Source: Corydoras sp. C115 (Eukaryota > Chordata > Actinopteri > Siluriformes > Callichthyidae). From it: DNA of 64,000 nt. The notes beneath the pieces were generated by a model. The model had not been told where the DNA came from. It ran no database searches and saw only the letters and a list, made by a program, of their open reading frames with translations. This document shows positions 1-12,500 of this stretch, piece by piece; the stretch's first letter is position 1; every line of letters begins with the position of its first letter. A program made the translations under genes and the position numbers. The stretch is from NCBI GenBank assembly GCA_019802505.1, contig JAFMOC010000045.1, positions 10,001 through 74,000 on the forward strand. The letters are read 5' to 3'.

Positions 1-913
1 TTCTGCTTTCTGTGTAGTGTTTGCATGTTCTCTCTTTATCTGTGTGTATTTTCTGTTATAATCCAAATACATGCTTGTCACAGCTTAAAAATATTCAAAC
101 AACCATAATGAGCTCACAATATTAATACTGTTCTTTGTTAAGAGAGTCAGCAGTTCGGGAACCGACTGTTTACATTTCTGGATGAAGGGTCCAGCTGTTA
201 TGGAGCAGGTCTTCACTGAAGACAGCAGGTTCTCCCTTATCCCTTATACTTAACGTCCCATCAAATTAAATAGCCGTTCGATGCTTTTATGGAGGCAGCA
301 ATAAACAAACACCATGTCTACAGACGGTTAGAAAAGTCAGCTATGTGAAATGAATCGGAACGCCGATGCAGAAACACTCACTAGCTGAAAAGACACCAAT
401 TCAAAGAAAAGAGTCTTTGAAACTCCAAACGAATGTTCCGTGGTGCGGCTATCACAGTTTTCACATTTCTCTTCCAGCGATGGAAAGGTCTGTTCTTTCT
501 GCAAACGCAGAGGCAGCTCTCGTTCAGCAGTTCATAAAAACGCAGAAACAACGGCACAAAAGAAAAGAAAAGTCCTGCTTCCTTAACGAAGCCCGTGTGC
601 TGCTCTGTGGCTCCACCCTGGCAAACGTGAAGAACTCGGTTCAGTAACTAGAGCTCAGTGTTTGTACATCAGCCAGCATCAAGAGTTTGGCATCGGTCCA
701 TAAAGGTCCAGTGACGTTCTGTAATGCACCCCGTCAGATCCTGTAAGGACAAAAGGACAGCATGTTGATGTAACACACAGTGCAGTGTTAACTCTGTCTC
801 CTTCAGAGAGACTGTGATCAGTTGCCCCCTCGTTTAAAGCTTATGAACAGAAGTCCTTTCACGAGCTCGGTGATACCGTCCAGGTCCATCTGCAGGTCCG
901 GTTATTCACAGAT
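1..913. other. 3' flank of dixdc1, no gene seen
   Basis: The sequence is unique and moderately AT-rich. It may hold dixdc1 3' UTR or a small last exon, but nothing codes convincingly. The open frame at 366-647 on plus has no family resemblance that I recognise. Confidence 0.4.
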
Positions 914-1072
914 TCACTGTTTATTATCAAGACTCAAAAATAAAGCCTTATTATTCGACATCCTGGGCTTTAATGTAGCTCTATTCATGTACCTTGCATC
1001 TTCATGATCCTCCTCCACCCAGGCTACGATCTTCCCCTCCCAGCCGGGTACAACAGCATCGTCCTGGAACAC
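914..1072 (-). CDS. dixdc1: dixdc1 terminal exon (end uncertain)
   Basis: The exon starts VFQDDAVVPGWEGKIVAWVEEDHED, matching the end of the DIX domain. The open frame then runs 27 residues past the point where human DIXDC1 stops (EEDHGEN) to a TGA at 914-916. An AATAAA hexamer (920-925, minus) overlaps the last codons, and a donor-like GCAAG|GTACATG lies just after DHEDA. The true end may therefore be a short further exon downstream. Residues up to DHED are secure; the tail is not. Confidence 0.7.
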   Translation of the reverse strand: MFQDDAVVPGWEGKIVAWVEEDHEDARYMNRATLKPRMSNNKALFLSLDNKQ

Positions 1073-1838
1073 CTGAGAGACGTAGACGGTCCTCATCAAT
1101 TACACAATGCTTCCTGAAATGTGCTGACAGTCTGTTTCAGACAATTGTTAGAACTTGTGCAGATAATGATGATTAGATAGATGATAATTATTACTCATTC
1201 ATTCATTCATTATCTCCCGCTTTATCCTCTATTAGGGTCGCGGTGGGGTTCCCCATGCCCATCCAGGGGAGAATGTCTCGGGCGCTGGGCAGATAGACCC
1301 AGGACAGGGCGCCAATCCATCGCTGGGCACACACTCACTCACACAGACACACTCTATATGGGGCAATTTTTGAGAATTCAATTAACCTTGATTTATGTTT
1401 TGGGACTGTGGGAGGAAACCGGAGAACCCGGAGGAAACCCACGCGGACACGGGGAGAACATGGAAACTCCACCCAGATGGGGATTCGAACCGGGAATCCC
1501 TAGCGCTGAGAGGAGAACGTGCTGAACCACTAAGCCTCCGTGCCGCCTGATAATTATTAATGTCATTTAAAACGAAGCAATAACACAAACGGTCTTGACT
1601 GACACTTTATTAACACATGCATAATGGTTTATGAAAACACCTTTTAGCAATTAATCTGAAAATCAACGTGAGACCTTCAGCGTGGTCATATAGTTTACAG
1701 ATGATGTGACACCCAGTGATGCGTACCTCTTCCTTCACTGTGCCAAATTCAGGGTCCAGGGCTTTAAAATGATACCTGAAACTGCCCTCTCGATCTATAG
1801 CCACTTTAAAGTCTCGAAGGGTGATTTCTCCCAGCCTG

Positions 1839-1891
<53 letters not shown>

Positions 1892-3513
1892 GTTTTTATT
1901 CATTGTGACTTTGTATTTCAGAGAAACCTGTAAATCAACGTTACTGGATCAGAGATCAGAATCCGATTTGATTCACTGCATCTGAAGCAGAAAACTAAAC
2001 GTTCAACCCTCAAAGGAGAAAACGAAGCAGGCTGTAAAATCTTAATAATCTCACACACGGTGCTTAACTAACCTTTTGGGAATGTTGATCATGAAGGGTG
2101 TGAGCGAGCGGTCTGTGAAGTACAGGACTTTGGTGAAGGCTGAGGTGTTGAGTGCAGGGCTGCTGTGAGAGTGCACCATTTCTGCACAGAGAACAGACAC
2201 TTTATCCCACCGACACTTCTGATGTATCAGCAGGCATGGAATTAAACACCATACACCGTTTCCTTCATGGTGTCACCAAATTGTCACACACATGATAAGA
2301 GTTTTGTAAAAACAAAGACATTTCAGACATCCATTTAGAATGCTGACTTAGTCCAGTTCTGCACATGAACTCTACAGACAGAACTGTGGACACAGCCGTT
2401 CTGTGGGTTTACAACATTTCACGCTGATGTGGAACCTTCAGAAATGTCGTTTTTTTAATTGTTCCGTCATGTAGATGGAGCTAAAAATCAAACTGTACAA
2501 AACTCTTACTGGTGCTGGATGGCCAGGATTCTCTGTCAGCGTGAGTGGCACCGTGTCCCGGGGATTTCCCCTTTACCTAAAAAAGAAAACGTTTTTTTTT
2601 TTTATAAAAGCAATTGTTTTATTTGTGAAAAAAAGGCCCGAGCGACGCGTTCAGGCCAGATCTGCATAAAATTAGCAGTCAGAATAGAATGAAACCTGAC
2701 ATTTTTGAACATACTGACTTGTGTTCTCTCTCTCGACTCATTTTAGATAAAAGCATCAGCAACGTAACGAACATACTGTACGACGTACAGGACCTCAGAT
2801 CTCTTTCATCACCGTGTTCAGCGAGGCTCTGAGGAGAACGACACTCTGAGTGATATGAGAACACAGTCGACTTGTTATTCACACCAGGGATAAAAGTGGC
2901 GACAGTCAGACGGCACCCTGCATCCCAAAGATTTCTCACTCCGCAGTTTTGTCATCTATTTCAAAACTTAACGTTCACAGAATTCAGCACCCGTTAAAAC
3001 ACAATTCCAATCCCACCTACGAACATTCCAAAAACCTTTTAAAACGCAGCAATACAAACGTCAGTCAAACTTTTCATGGAACTGCATTTAAGACAGCTTG
3101 GCACAACACACACCTTCCTTTCTGGTCTGTGCCGAGACTCCAGTGTGTAGAGGCGGTCAATGAGGCTGGACACTCCCTGCTCTAGTGTGTCCAGTGTGTG
3201 ATGCTGAGGGTCATGACCTCCGAAGCTGTTTCTTAAACTGCGCAAAGCATCCCGTACCAACTGCAGCTCCTCGGTCTGCCAAAAACACACAGTTTTACCA
3301 TTTATATAAAAAAAGTAATTAAAAGTAAGTAGGTATAAAAAAAAAAGTAATTTGGTAAGACATTATGAAAGAATTTTATGGTTCTATAAAAAAAAAAAAA
3401 AAAAAAAAAGAAACCCTTGCCCCCCCCCCCCCCCCCCCCCCCCCCCCAGCAAAACTGATCTGACTGCAGCATCAAGGTTGAAATGAAAAACCTATATCTA
3501 TAAAAAACCAAAT

Positions 3514-3590
<77 letters not shown>

Positions 3591-6500
3591 TTCATTATCT
3601 CCCGCTTTTATCCTCTATTAGGGTCGCGGCGGGTTTCCCATGCCCATCCAGGGGAGAACATCTCAGGCGCTGGGCAGATAGACCCAGGACAGGGCGCCAA
3701 TCCATCGCTGGGCACACACTCACTCACACAGACACTCTATATGGGGCAATTTTGAGAATTCAATTGACTTGATCCATGTTTTTGGACTGTGGGAGGAAAC
3801 CGGAGAACCCGGAGGAAACCCACGCAGACACGGGGAGAACATGGAAACTCCACCCAGATGGGGATTCGAACCTGGAATCCCTAGCGCTGAGAGGCGAACG
3901 TGCCGAACCACTAAGCCATCGTGCCGCCTCAAGTCAATTGAATTCTCAAAATTGCCCCATATAGAGTGTGTTTGTGTGAGTGAGTGTATGCCCAGCGATG
4001 GATTGGCGCCCTGTCCTGGGTCTATCTGCCCAGCGCCCGAGACGTTCTGCCCTGGATAGGCATGAGGAACCCCACCGCGACCCTAATAGAGGATAAAGCG
4101 GGAGATAATGAATGAATGAATGAATTTGGTAAGACATTATGAAAGAATTTTATGGTTCTATAAAAAAAAAAAAAAAAACCCTCTCCCTCCCGAGCATGAC
4201 CGCGTTAAACTGATCTGACTGCAGCACCATGGATGAAATGAAAAACCTATATCTATACAAATTTTTTTTTTTAAATATATATATATATTTAATTTAGACC
4301 TCTTAGTAAAGTTAATATTATAAAGTCAACGGGTTTTAAACAGACTCACTCCTTTGTGTAACCTCGTTGCACCTGCAGGTTGTGGGAAGCCATTGGTCTG
4401 AGAACTTGAGAGCTGAAACACAAAAAAATTAATGAATAAAATGAATAAATTAAAATAAAAAAAATAATAGTAGGCAGATTAATCTTACGGCACTCTGCTC
4501 TGAATCTGCGAGCTCCTGAATGATCCTCTGCTTGTGTGCCAGCTCCCTCTGCAGGTCAGCCTGGGTGTTACAGTGGGAATAAGTTTGTGGGAGGGTACAT
4601 GCGCAGTGTGTGGTGGATCATGTTTGGAGTTTTTACCTGCATGTTGTTACTTTCTGTCAGTTTGCGCAGGGTTTCATCCAGCTTGTGCTGCTGTTGCTGC
4701 AGCATGCGATCTTTCTGTCCCAACTCTTTCTGCAGAACAACACAAGCACGCTTACATTTACAGAAGTCCCGTACGTAAAGACACAAGTGCAGCAGGGAGG
4801 ATCTCTGGTACCTTGCATTCACTCAGAAGCCTGTTTCTTTCCTCCAGCTTTTTATGAAGTTCGGCCTAAAATATAACGATATAGTGATTTACAGAGCGAA
4901 GCAGAACACATCAAACACGTCACCGAGTTTCTCTTAAACTCACATTCTGTCCCGCCAGTTCGTCCCGGTTCATGCTGGTGCGCAAAAGTTCCTGTTTGAG
5001 CTGCAACACAGAGGACTCCTGAACCCCCATGCGCTGCTGGAGAGCATCCTGCACACAGAGAGAGCCGTCACCATCAGCTGCTGTGATTCTGCTCACAGCA
5101 TCGACCTCCGGTTCAAAATCCACAAGCTTCCCTCTTATGATATAAATAAAGTCATCTATTATTTACATCAAGCGGCACGGTGGCTTAGTGGTTTAGCACG
5201 TTCTCCTCTCAGCGCTAGGGATTCCCGGTTCGAATCCCCATCTGGGTGGAGTTTCCATGTTCTCCCCGTGTCCGCGTGGGTTTCCTCCGGGTTCTACGGT
5301 TTCCTCCCACGGTCGAAAAACATGGATCAAGTCAATTGAGTTCTCCAAATTGCCCCATATAGAGTGTGTCTGTGTGAGTGAGTGTGTGTCCAGCGATGGA
5401 TTGCCGCCCTGTCCTGGGTGTATCTGCCCAGCGCCCGAGACGTTCTCCCCTGGATGGGCATGGGGAACCCCACCGCGACCCTAATAGAGGATAAAGCGGG
5501 AGATAATGAATGAATGAATAGATCTGATTCTTTCCCGGTTCGAATCCCCATCTGGGTGGAGTTTCCATGTTCTCCCCGTGTCCGCGTGGCTTTCCTCCGG
5601 GTTCTCCGGTTTCCTCCCACAGTCCAAAAACATGGATCAAGTCAATAGAGTTCTCCAAATTGCCCCATATAGAGTGTGTCTGTGTGCGTGTCTGTGTATG
5701 TGAGTGTGTGCCCAGTGATAGATTGGCACCCTGTCCTGGGTGTATCTGCCCAGCCCCCGAGACGTTCTCCCCTGGATGGGCATGGGGAACCCCACCGCCA
5801 CCCTAATAGAGGATAAAGCGGGAGATAATGAATGAATGAATATTATTTACATCAAACGAATTTGAGGGATCAGATTGATATCATGAGCCTTTTTGATTGA
5901 TGTGTTTGGGTCATAAAAGCAGCAGAATGTCTGTCTGTCTGTCAAAAACAACACAGAGTTTGAAAAACTACAAATTCCCGTTTGATATAAACTCATCCCA
6001 ACACTCACTTTGACTCCTTGTAGGTTGCGGGCCTCCTGTTTGTACTTCAGAAGCTCCCGCTACAGGACAAGGAAAATAAAACAGGAATAAGAACAAAAAC
6101 ATGAATAATATAAAGACTAAAGCACAGGTCAGTATATTGAAATATCTTAAAAAGAAATATCTTAAAAACACTTAAAGTACACATGAAAGAGGCTGTATGG
6201 CTACAACCCTATAAACACGAGTTCAATACCTTTAGCCCCAGACTCTCCTCCATGCTTTGATCCAGACGACTGCGGATAATAACCTGAATTAAAAGAGGAT
6301 CCACAGAAGATTCTGCTCAGTTTTAGTTTAAACGCAGCGCTGAGCGAATTTAGAACAAGCCACAGAGAGACAAGCGCTGAGCTGAAGTGAGGCGCAGGCG
6401 AATGGTGAGAAAGGGAAATGGACACCAAACAAAACCCAACTCTCCAGTGAGTAACCTGAGAGGACCTGTTACGACTGAATGGGACTGACGGAATGAAGGG

Positions 6501-9500
6501 GGCGGGCGTAAACCTGGGCTACTACTACTACTACTAAAAAGACACATTATAGAATAAAAAGGCTCAGCTACAGAAATACAAAACATACCAGTTGCTGCTC
6601 TGGATTGTCCACCCCCCCCCCAGGCTGAGAGAGGAGTCCTGTTCAGTGTCCGATGATGCGCCATGAAGAAGCAACGCCTGTAAACAAGCCCCAAGGAAAC
6701 CAGGGTTCTTATACAAATACTGCAGTAACAAACATTGGGATGTCTGCACTCAGTGGTTTTCCAAAAAGTTAGTAAAGCCGTGTTAGTTCTCTTGGCTCAT
6801 TTATCATCACCTGCAGGTTGGACACCATCCTCCTGGCCTCCACCATCTCTTTCTCCAACTGTTCCTGCTGCTCCCACAGCTGATCCTCCCAGGAACAGCT
6901 CTTCAGACACCTCCCATCATGCTCCAGTTCATTCAGCCTCATCATGCTGTCTGAAAATGGGAATAAGTGAATAAGACGGCAAAGTCAACAGCGTGTTCAA
7001 AAGACGCCCAACATTTGTTGTAAAGAAACATCTAGTCCACCTGATTTTCCTGATTGGCTGCCCAAAAGCGGTCCCCTGTCCTCTGACAAGCCACACGGGT
7101 CATTGGAGGCGTGAGTGGGGCTGACAGACGTGAGACTGAAATGAAACCAAAGAAGGCAGACGATTCAACATTACGATTTAAATCTCCTCCATCTCCACCA
7201 GCCGTCGTTTCAACACGTTCACTTTCTCAGCCCTGACAGCAAAGCCTGAGCACCACTCTAATGAATGATCCGTCGTTTCCCGTTTCCTTTCCTTTAACCA
7301 GCAGTGACACAGGCCGACCCCCTGTTTCAGCAGCACAGCGCGCTAATCGCGTCTCGGCTCACTGTGGACCTGTTGCATCTCGAGCGACATCAAAGCAACG
7401 GTGGATCAAAGAACCGGAGAACACGGCGAACAAGTGTTGACACCCACACATCCAGAATAGCGGCGCAAAAGAGCATCTCAAATCAGAACTGTGCAATTCA
7501 ATTCATTCTGTACGGAGGGATTAACTCTTATCAGCTTCTGGAAAGTGAACAAATCAGCCACCAACATGCTGAGCATCAGTGACCCAAATAACATTCAGTC
7601 AGTGATGGGATTTAAATGAAAAAAAACAAAAAAAAAACATATTACTCACTGTCGCCACCTAGTTTGCTCTTTAGCTCATGACAACTTGTTGGTGCAGGAG
7701 AAATAAAATAAATAAATAAAGAGAATTTAATGTGCTAGATAATTCAGTTCTATCATTAACTATTTGAAGTCGTTCTGTGAAATACGATGATGTTACGATC
7801 CATTAATCATCATCATCATCTCAGTTGTTTGTGTGAAGTTGTGTACGACGCAGGGACAAAAAGACAGAAAAACAACGTTCTACAAAGGAACAGAAGATCA
7901 GTTGTTATCTGCTGATGTGAGCATTTTACTGCAGGTTCTCTTTGTCCTGCTGCATCAGGCCGCAGAACAATGGACCGAGGTTCTGAAAGCGACAGCTTAC
8001 AACCTTTTTTATTTTCTATATTTATTTTAATATCAATTAGCATCACACAGACCTGAGGATCCACACTTTATTACACATGGTGTACAGATTGATGTGCAGG
8101 GAGGATGCTGTGCTGCTTTATTCCATCTCTTTATCTTGTGTAATTGTATTTTCTGGAACACTGTGTACCAGAGCGTGGTGTAAATAGAGCTGCTCTCAGG
8201 GGTAAATTACAATAAAAACAAACAGCCTTTTGTTTTATGTCTCTGAAATCTGGAGCACACGACCTCTAGATGTTCATCTCGCTCCCAGGACCAGCATCTA
8301 TGTACCAACAGACTCTCACAATGATTTATAGAAAAGTAAAGAGGGACGTTCCAGAGAAACCTGATGTCGAGGTGAAACGTCAAATCAAGTGGACAGATGA
8401 AAAGAATATTACATTACATTTACATTTTGGTCATTTAGCAGACGCTTTTATCCAAAGCGACTTACAAGGTGAGAACAGGATTAAACACAACAACCCTGGA
8501 GCAATAAGGGTTAAGGGTCTCGCTCAAGGACCCATATTGGTAACTTCAGGGGACCTGGGATTTGAACCCCCAAACAACACCCTGACCACTGAGCTATCAC
8601 TCCCTCTAACTTTTATTAATATTAGTTAATATTAGTAATTAGTTGGCTGTTAAAGCCTCCCCCAACATCTGAGACGTTCTTACATGAATAAATGATTGGT
8701 ATAGGATACCTCGACAGACCTGTTCAGGCTCCAGGTCCACTAGGAACCTTGTATTAGTTTTTCCTCTTGTGTATAAACAGACGTGAAGCTTTAAAGCAAA
8801 ATTAAAGTGGAACAATTTCGCAAACAATCCAAAAAAAAACGGAGGTTCATTCCATCAGTTCATCTTTAAAACCACATAATAATGAATTAAACAATAAAAA
8901 AACTGTCTGTGATGAAGTACAGTATCATTGTTTTGTAGATATCGTAATGTAAAGATGCATTTAACTGATTTGGAAAAAAAAAAAAATCGAAGTGCATGTA
9001 AAAGCTGCTAATCCAAGCTTTAAATATGTGGCATTATGTAACTGTCTTCAGCAGGAAGTGTCTCTGGTGAAACACAGCCCTCAGGAAAGCATACGTTTGT
9101 TTTATGCTTGTGCAGATATTTTTAGGGAATCTTCACACTGCGTCATTAGAGGAGCATCTGATATGGTTTATATAAATAAGGCTCATTACACAGCCTTTAT
9201 TAAAGCAGCCGTAATTACATGTAACCACAGGAAGCCCATTAAACAGAATCTACATTCGGCAGGGTTCCCCATTATCCAAGTTTCTCAAAAATAAATCCAA
9301 AAAAAAAAAGGTGGGATTCATATACAGAAGCAAAGAGAAATAAACTACCGAAAACTTCCAAACCATAACTGTATATGTGGCTCAGTGTACCCCCCCCCCC
9401 CCACACACACACATTGGAACAGCCAAATACAGACTGTTCTGAGAGGATGATGAAAATCACGGATGCTGTCAAACTCAGATGCGATGCTTAAACATGTCAT

Positions 9501-12500
9501 CTGCATCTGTCACCACGAAATTCAGTCTGTAAAACCAACCTGGGACCTTTACCTGCTTCCTAATGAGAAATACAGACTTATGTCCCACAACAGTCAAACA
9601 CAACGTCTTTAACGAGCCACACACATTTAACAACAAACTTAATGGCAGAGACTGAACCTTAAGATTCCTTTTGCTTTTCAGACAGCATGTCGGCCCTGAG
9701 CTGAAAATGTGCCCTTGCTGTAATTCTGTCTGTTTCGTGAGAAGGTTTTGGTTGCTGGTGGTGCCAACCCAGTAGATAATCATACATTAACATTGTGTGT
9801 AATTGTATTAAATACAGACACACTGCTGTTCAGAGCTCAAGCAGAAATCCTAGATACTGACCTGGGTTTCTGCTATATTCAAACCACAAAGCCAAAAATA
9901 GAAAACTTTTTTTTTTCCCCAGAATAAGCTCCGCCTACTTGCTGTTACAGCTCAGCCTGTTTGGGATGCTCCGTGTAAACATGTGCCGATCCTCCGAGCC
10001 GAACCCCGGGGTCTCGCACCAGCGCCGATCTGATGGAGGAGCAGCGCGGACGGAACCAACATCAAAGGCATCATTAGTGAATGATGCAAGATTTCCAACT
10101 TTACCGATGACAGTTTAGTTACAAATATAGAAGTTAAAAGCCTGACACATACTTTAAACGAATTCACAGAGTAAATACAGACTGGGCTTGGGCCTTACCA
10201 TTTGATTTGTTTAGCTCCCATGCTGATTTTTATCCAAACGCCCTGCTTCGGTTCAGCCATATAACAAGGGCAAGGCTGACCGCCAGCATCTTGCTCCCTC
10301 ACCCGCCCCGCGGCAGCATCCGCACTGCCCCAGCTGATCCATCCACAGTGTTCACCGCAAACACTTGCCCAAAAACTCCCCCAAACTGCCCTGTGACTGT
10401 TATTAAAAGATCTAAAAGCGACACAAAGAAGGCAGCAGATCTAAGATGGCTGTTCCGGAGCTGAGACATAAAGCCGCTGTGAGATCATTTGAAAGCCTTT
10501 GAGATTGTCAGGTTCTCTCTGTAGCTGCTCCCGACGTGGCACATGTGGAAATCCTGTTTTTCTTCACTGCCTAAATAACAGAGTCCACAGCTTCTGCTCA
10601 GTCGTCGAGGCAGCTGTATCCTGCCCCCCCCCCACCCCACCCTTAACTTCTTTCACTCATACTCTCTCTATAGCTGTCGTTCTGTTTGGACTGTTCTGTC
10701 GTTCTGGTTCCTTTTAAAGGACTCTGTTCTGCACATGCTCAGGTGATGGCTGAGAGAACACAGTCAGGATCCCTCTGTTTATCTTTAGCTGTTTCTTGCT
10801 CGGCTCTTTTCTTCTTGGAATGTCAGACAGGGTTCTGCCCTCCTCTGGTTCTGCTCCTCCTCTCTCATCCGGCCCTCCCTCTGAAGTTTACTCCCCCCCC
10901 CCCTTACACATTCTCCCTGTTCTCTTGAGGATCTGTGTCTTGGAGAGCTGGGGTTAAGAGGAAGGGGAGGGGGGAGTGTTATAATTGAAACTAACAGAAG
11001 AATTAAATGGGATTCGATGCTTTGTGAAAGCAGGAATGAGAAATGAATATGTTTATACTAAAGCAGATTTAAAATCTTAAGACTGGCAGCACGGTGGCTT
11101 AGTGGTTTAGCACGTTCTCCTCTCAGCACTAGGGATTCCCGGTTCGAATCCCCATCTGGGTGGAGTTTCCATGTTCTCCCCGTGTCCGCGTGGGTTTCCT
11201 CCGGGTTCTCCGGTTTCCTCCCACAGTCCAAAAACATGGATCAAGTCAATTGAGCTCCCCAAATTGCCCCATATAGAGTGTGTCTGTTTGAGCGAGTGAG
11301 TGTGTGCCCAGCGATGGATTGGCGCCCTGTCCTCGCCCAGCGCCCTAAACGTTCTCCCTTGGATGGGCATGGGGAACCCCCCCACGACCCTAATATAGGA
11401 TAAAGCGGAAGATAATGAATGAATGAATAAAATCTTAGTCTGTATTTACACTTTATGTTTCAGTAAAGCCTTAAGAAATTCGTAGAATTAAATGCCAGCA
11501 ACTAATTTGTGGTTTGGACAAAAACTGGCCACTTTTTGCACTTTTTTGTCTTCATAATAATAAATAACTATTGAACATCATGAATATACAATTATCATCT
11601 CACAATCCAGCACCAGCCCTGAAGTCTATGTATTTAATTAAAGACGAATGTTCAGCATCCTCATCTCTGCCTGCACTCCGCTCTGGTCAGCTTGGAGTTT
11701 GTTTAATTCTTGCTTGTTTCCTGTTTACTGATTCGCTGTTGATTTTCCGTCGGAATCATTTAGTGAAACGCATTCGGCAAATCTGTGTTTAGACCATTTT
11801 CTTTCACCCGGGAACTTTTGAAAAGCTTAAAAATGACATGTCTTCGGCGTAAAAATAACATTCATTAATAATAACAAAATCCGAACCCGGTACTTTACCT
11901 GCAGGCTCCTGCTTCAGGGTTCTCCTCATCTGCTTTCTGCTGTCCCTCATACTGCTGGACCAGGGCGCGCACGCTCCAGCATGGGTTCTCCATGTCCTCA
12001 TCAGCGCTAGAGCTTTTTCTGGTTGGGTAGACAGAGAAATGTTCTCATTTGTAAGTCGCTTTGGATAAATGACTAAATGTAAATGTAAATGTAAATGCAG
12101 CACATGTATACCACCAGAAGAGGGCATGTGTTCTCCATAGAAAGCTACAAATGATACAAATGGCTCTTAATGCTGGTGTGAATTTGAGCCCGGCTCCGTA
12201 AACCAATTAACCTCTACCAACAGCTGGATCAGCGATCACAGCTCCTCTCAGTCTCTGCACAAACCTATAAAAAGAGCCTGAACTTCCTGCACATGTCTAA
12301 CACGATTAAGGGAATGTAGTTACAGCTAACAAAATAAACAGAGAACTCCAGACTGCAAGCTCGTGAACTTAAGCCAGAGGTGCAGCATTACATTACAGAT
12401 GAGAGGAACTGAAGCACAGCTTCAGGAGAACGAAGGCCCACCTGCAAACCTCACAGCCTCCCAACGTTCCCCAAAACCATGTGTCAGTGTGAAAAAGAGA

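Noticed and set aside
1194..1547. tRNA gene candidates from A and B boxes
   Set aside because: The boxes belong to SINE heads and the type B repeat; no cloverleaf with acceptor stem and anticodon arm can be completed.
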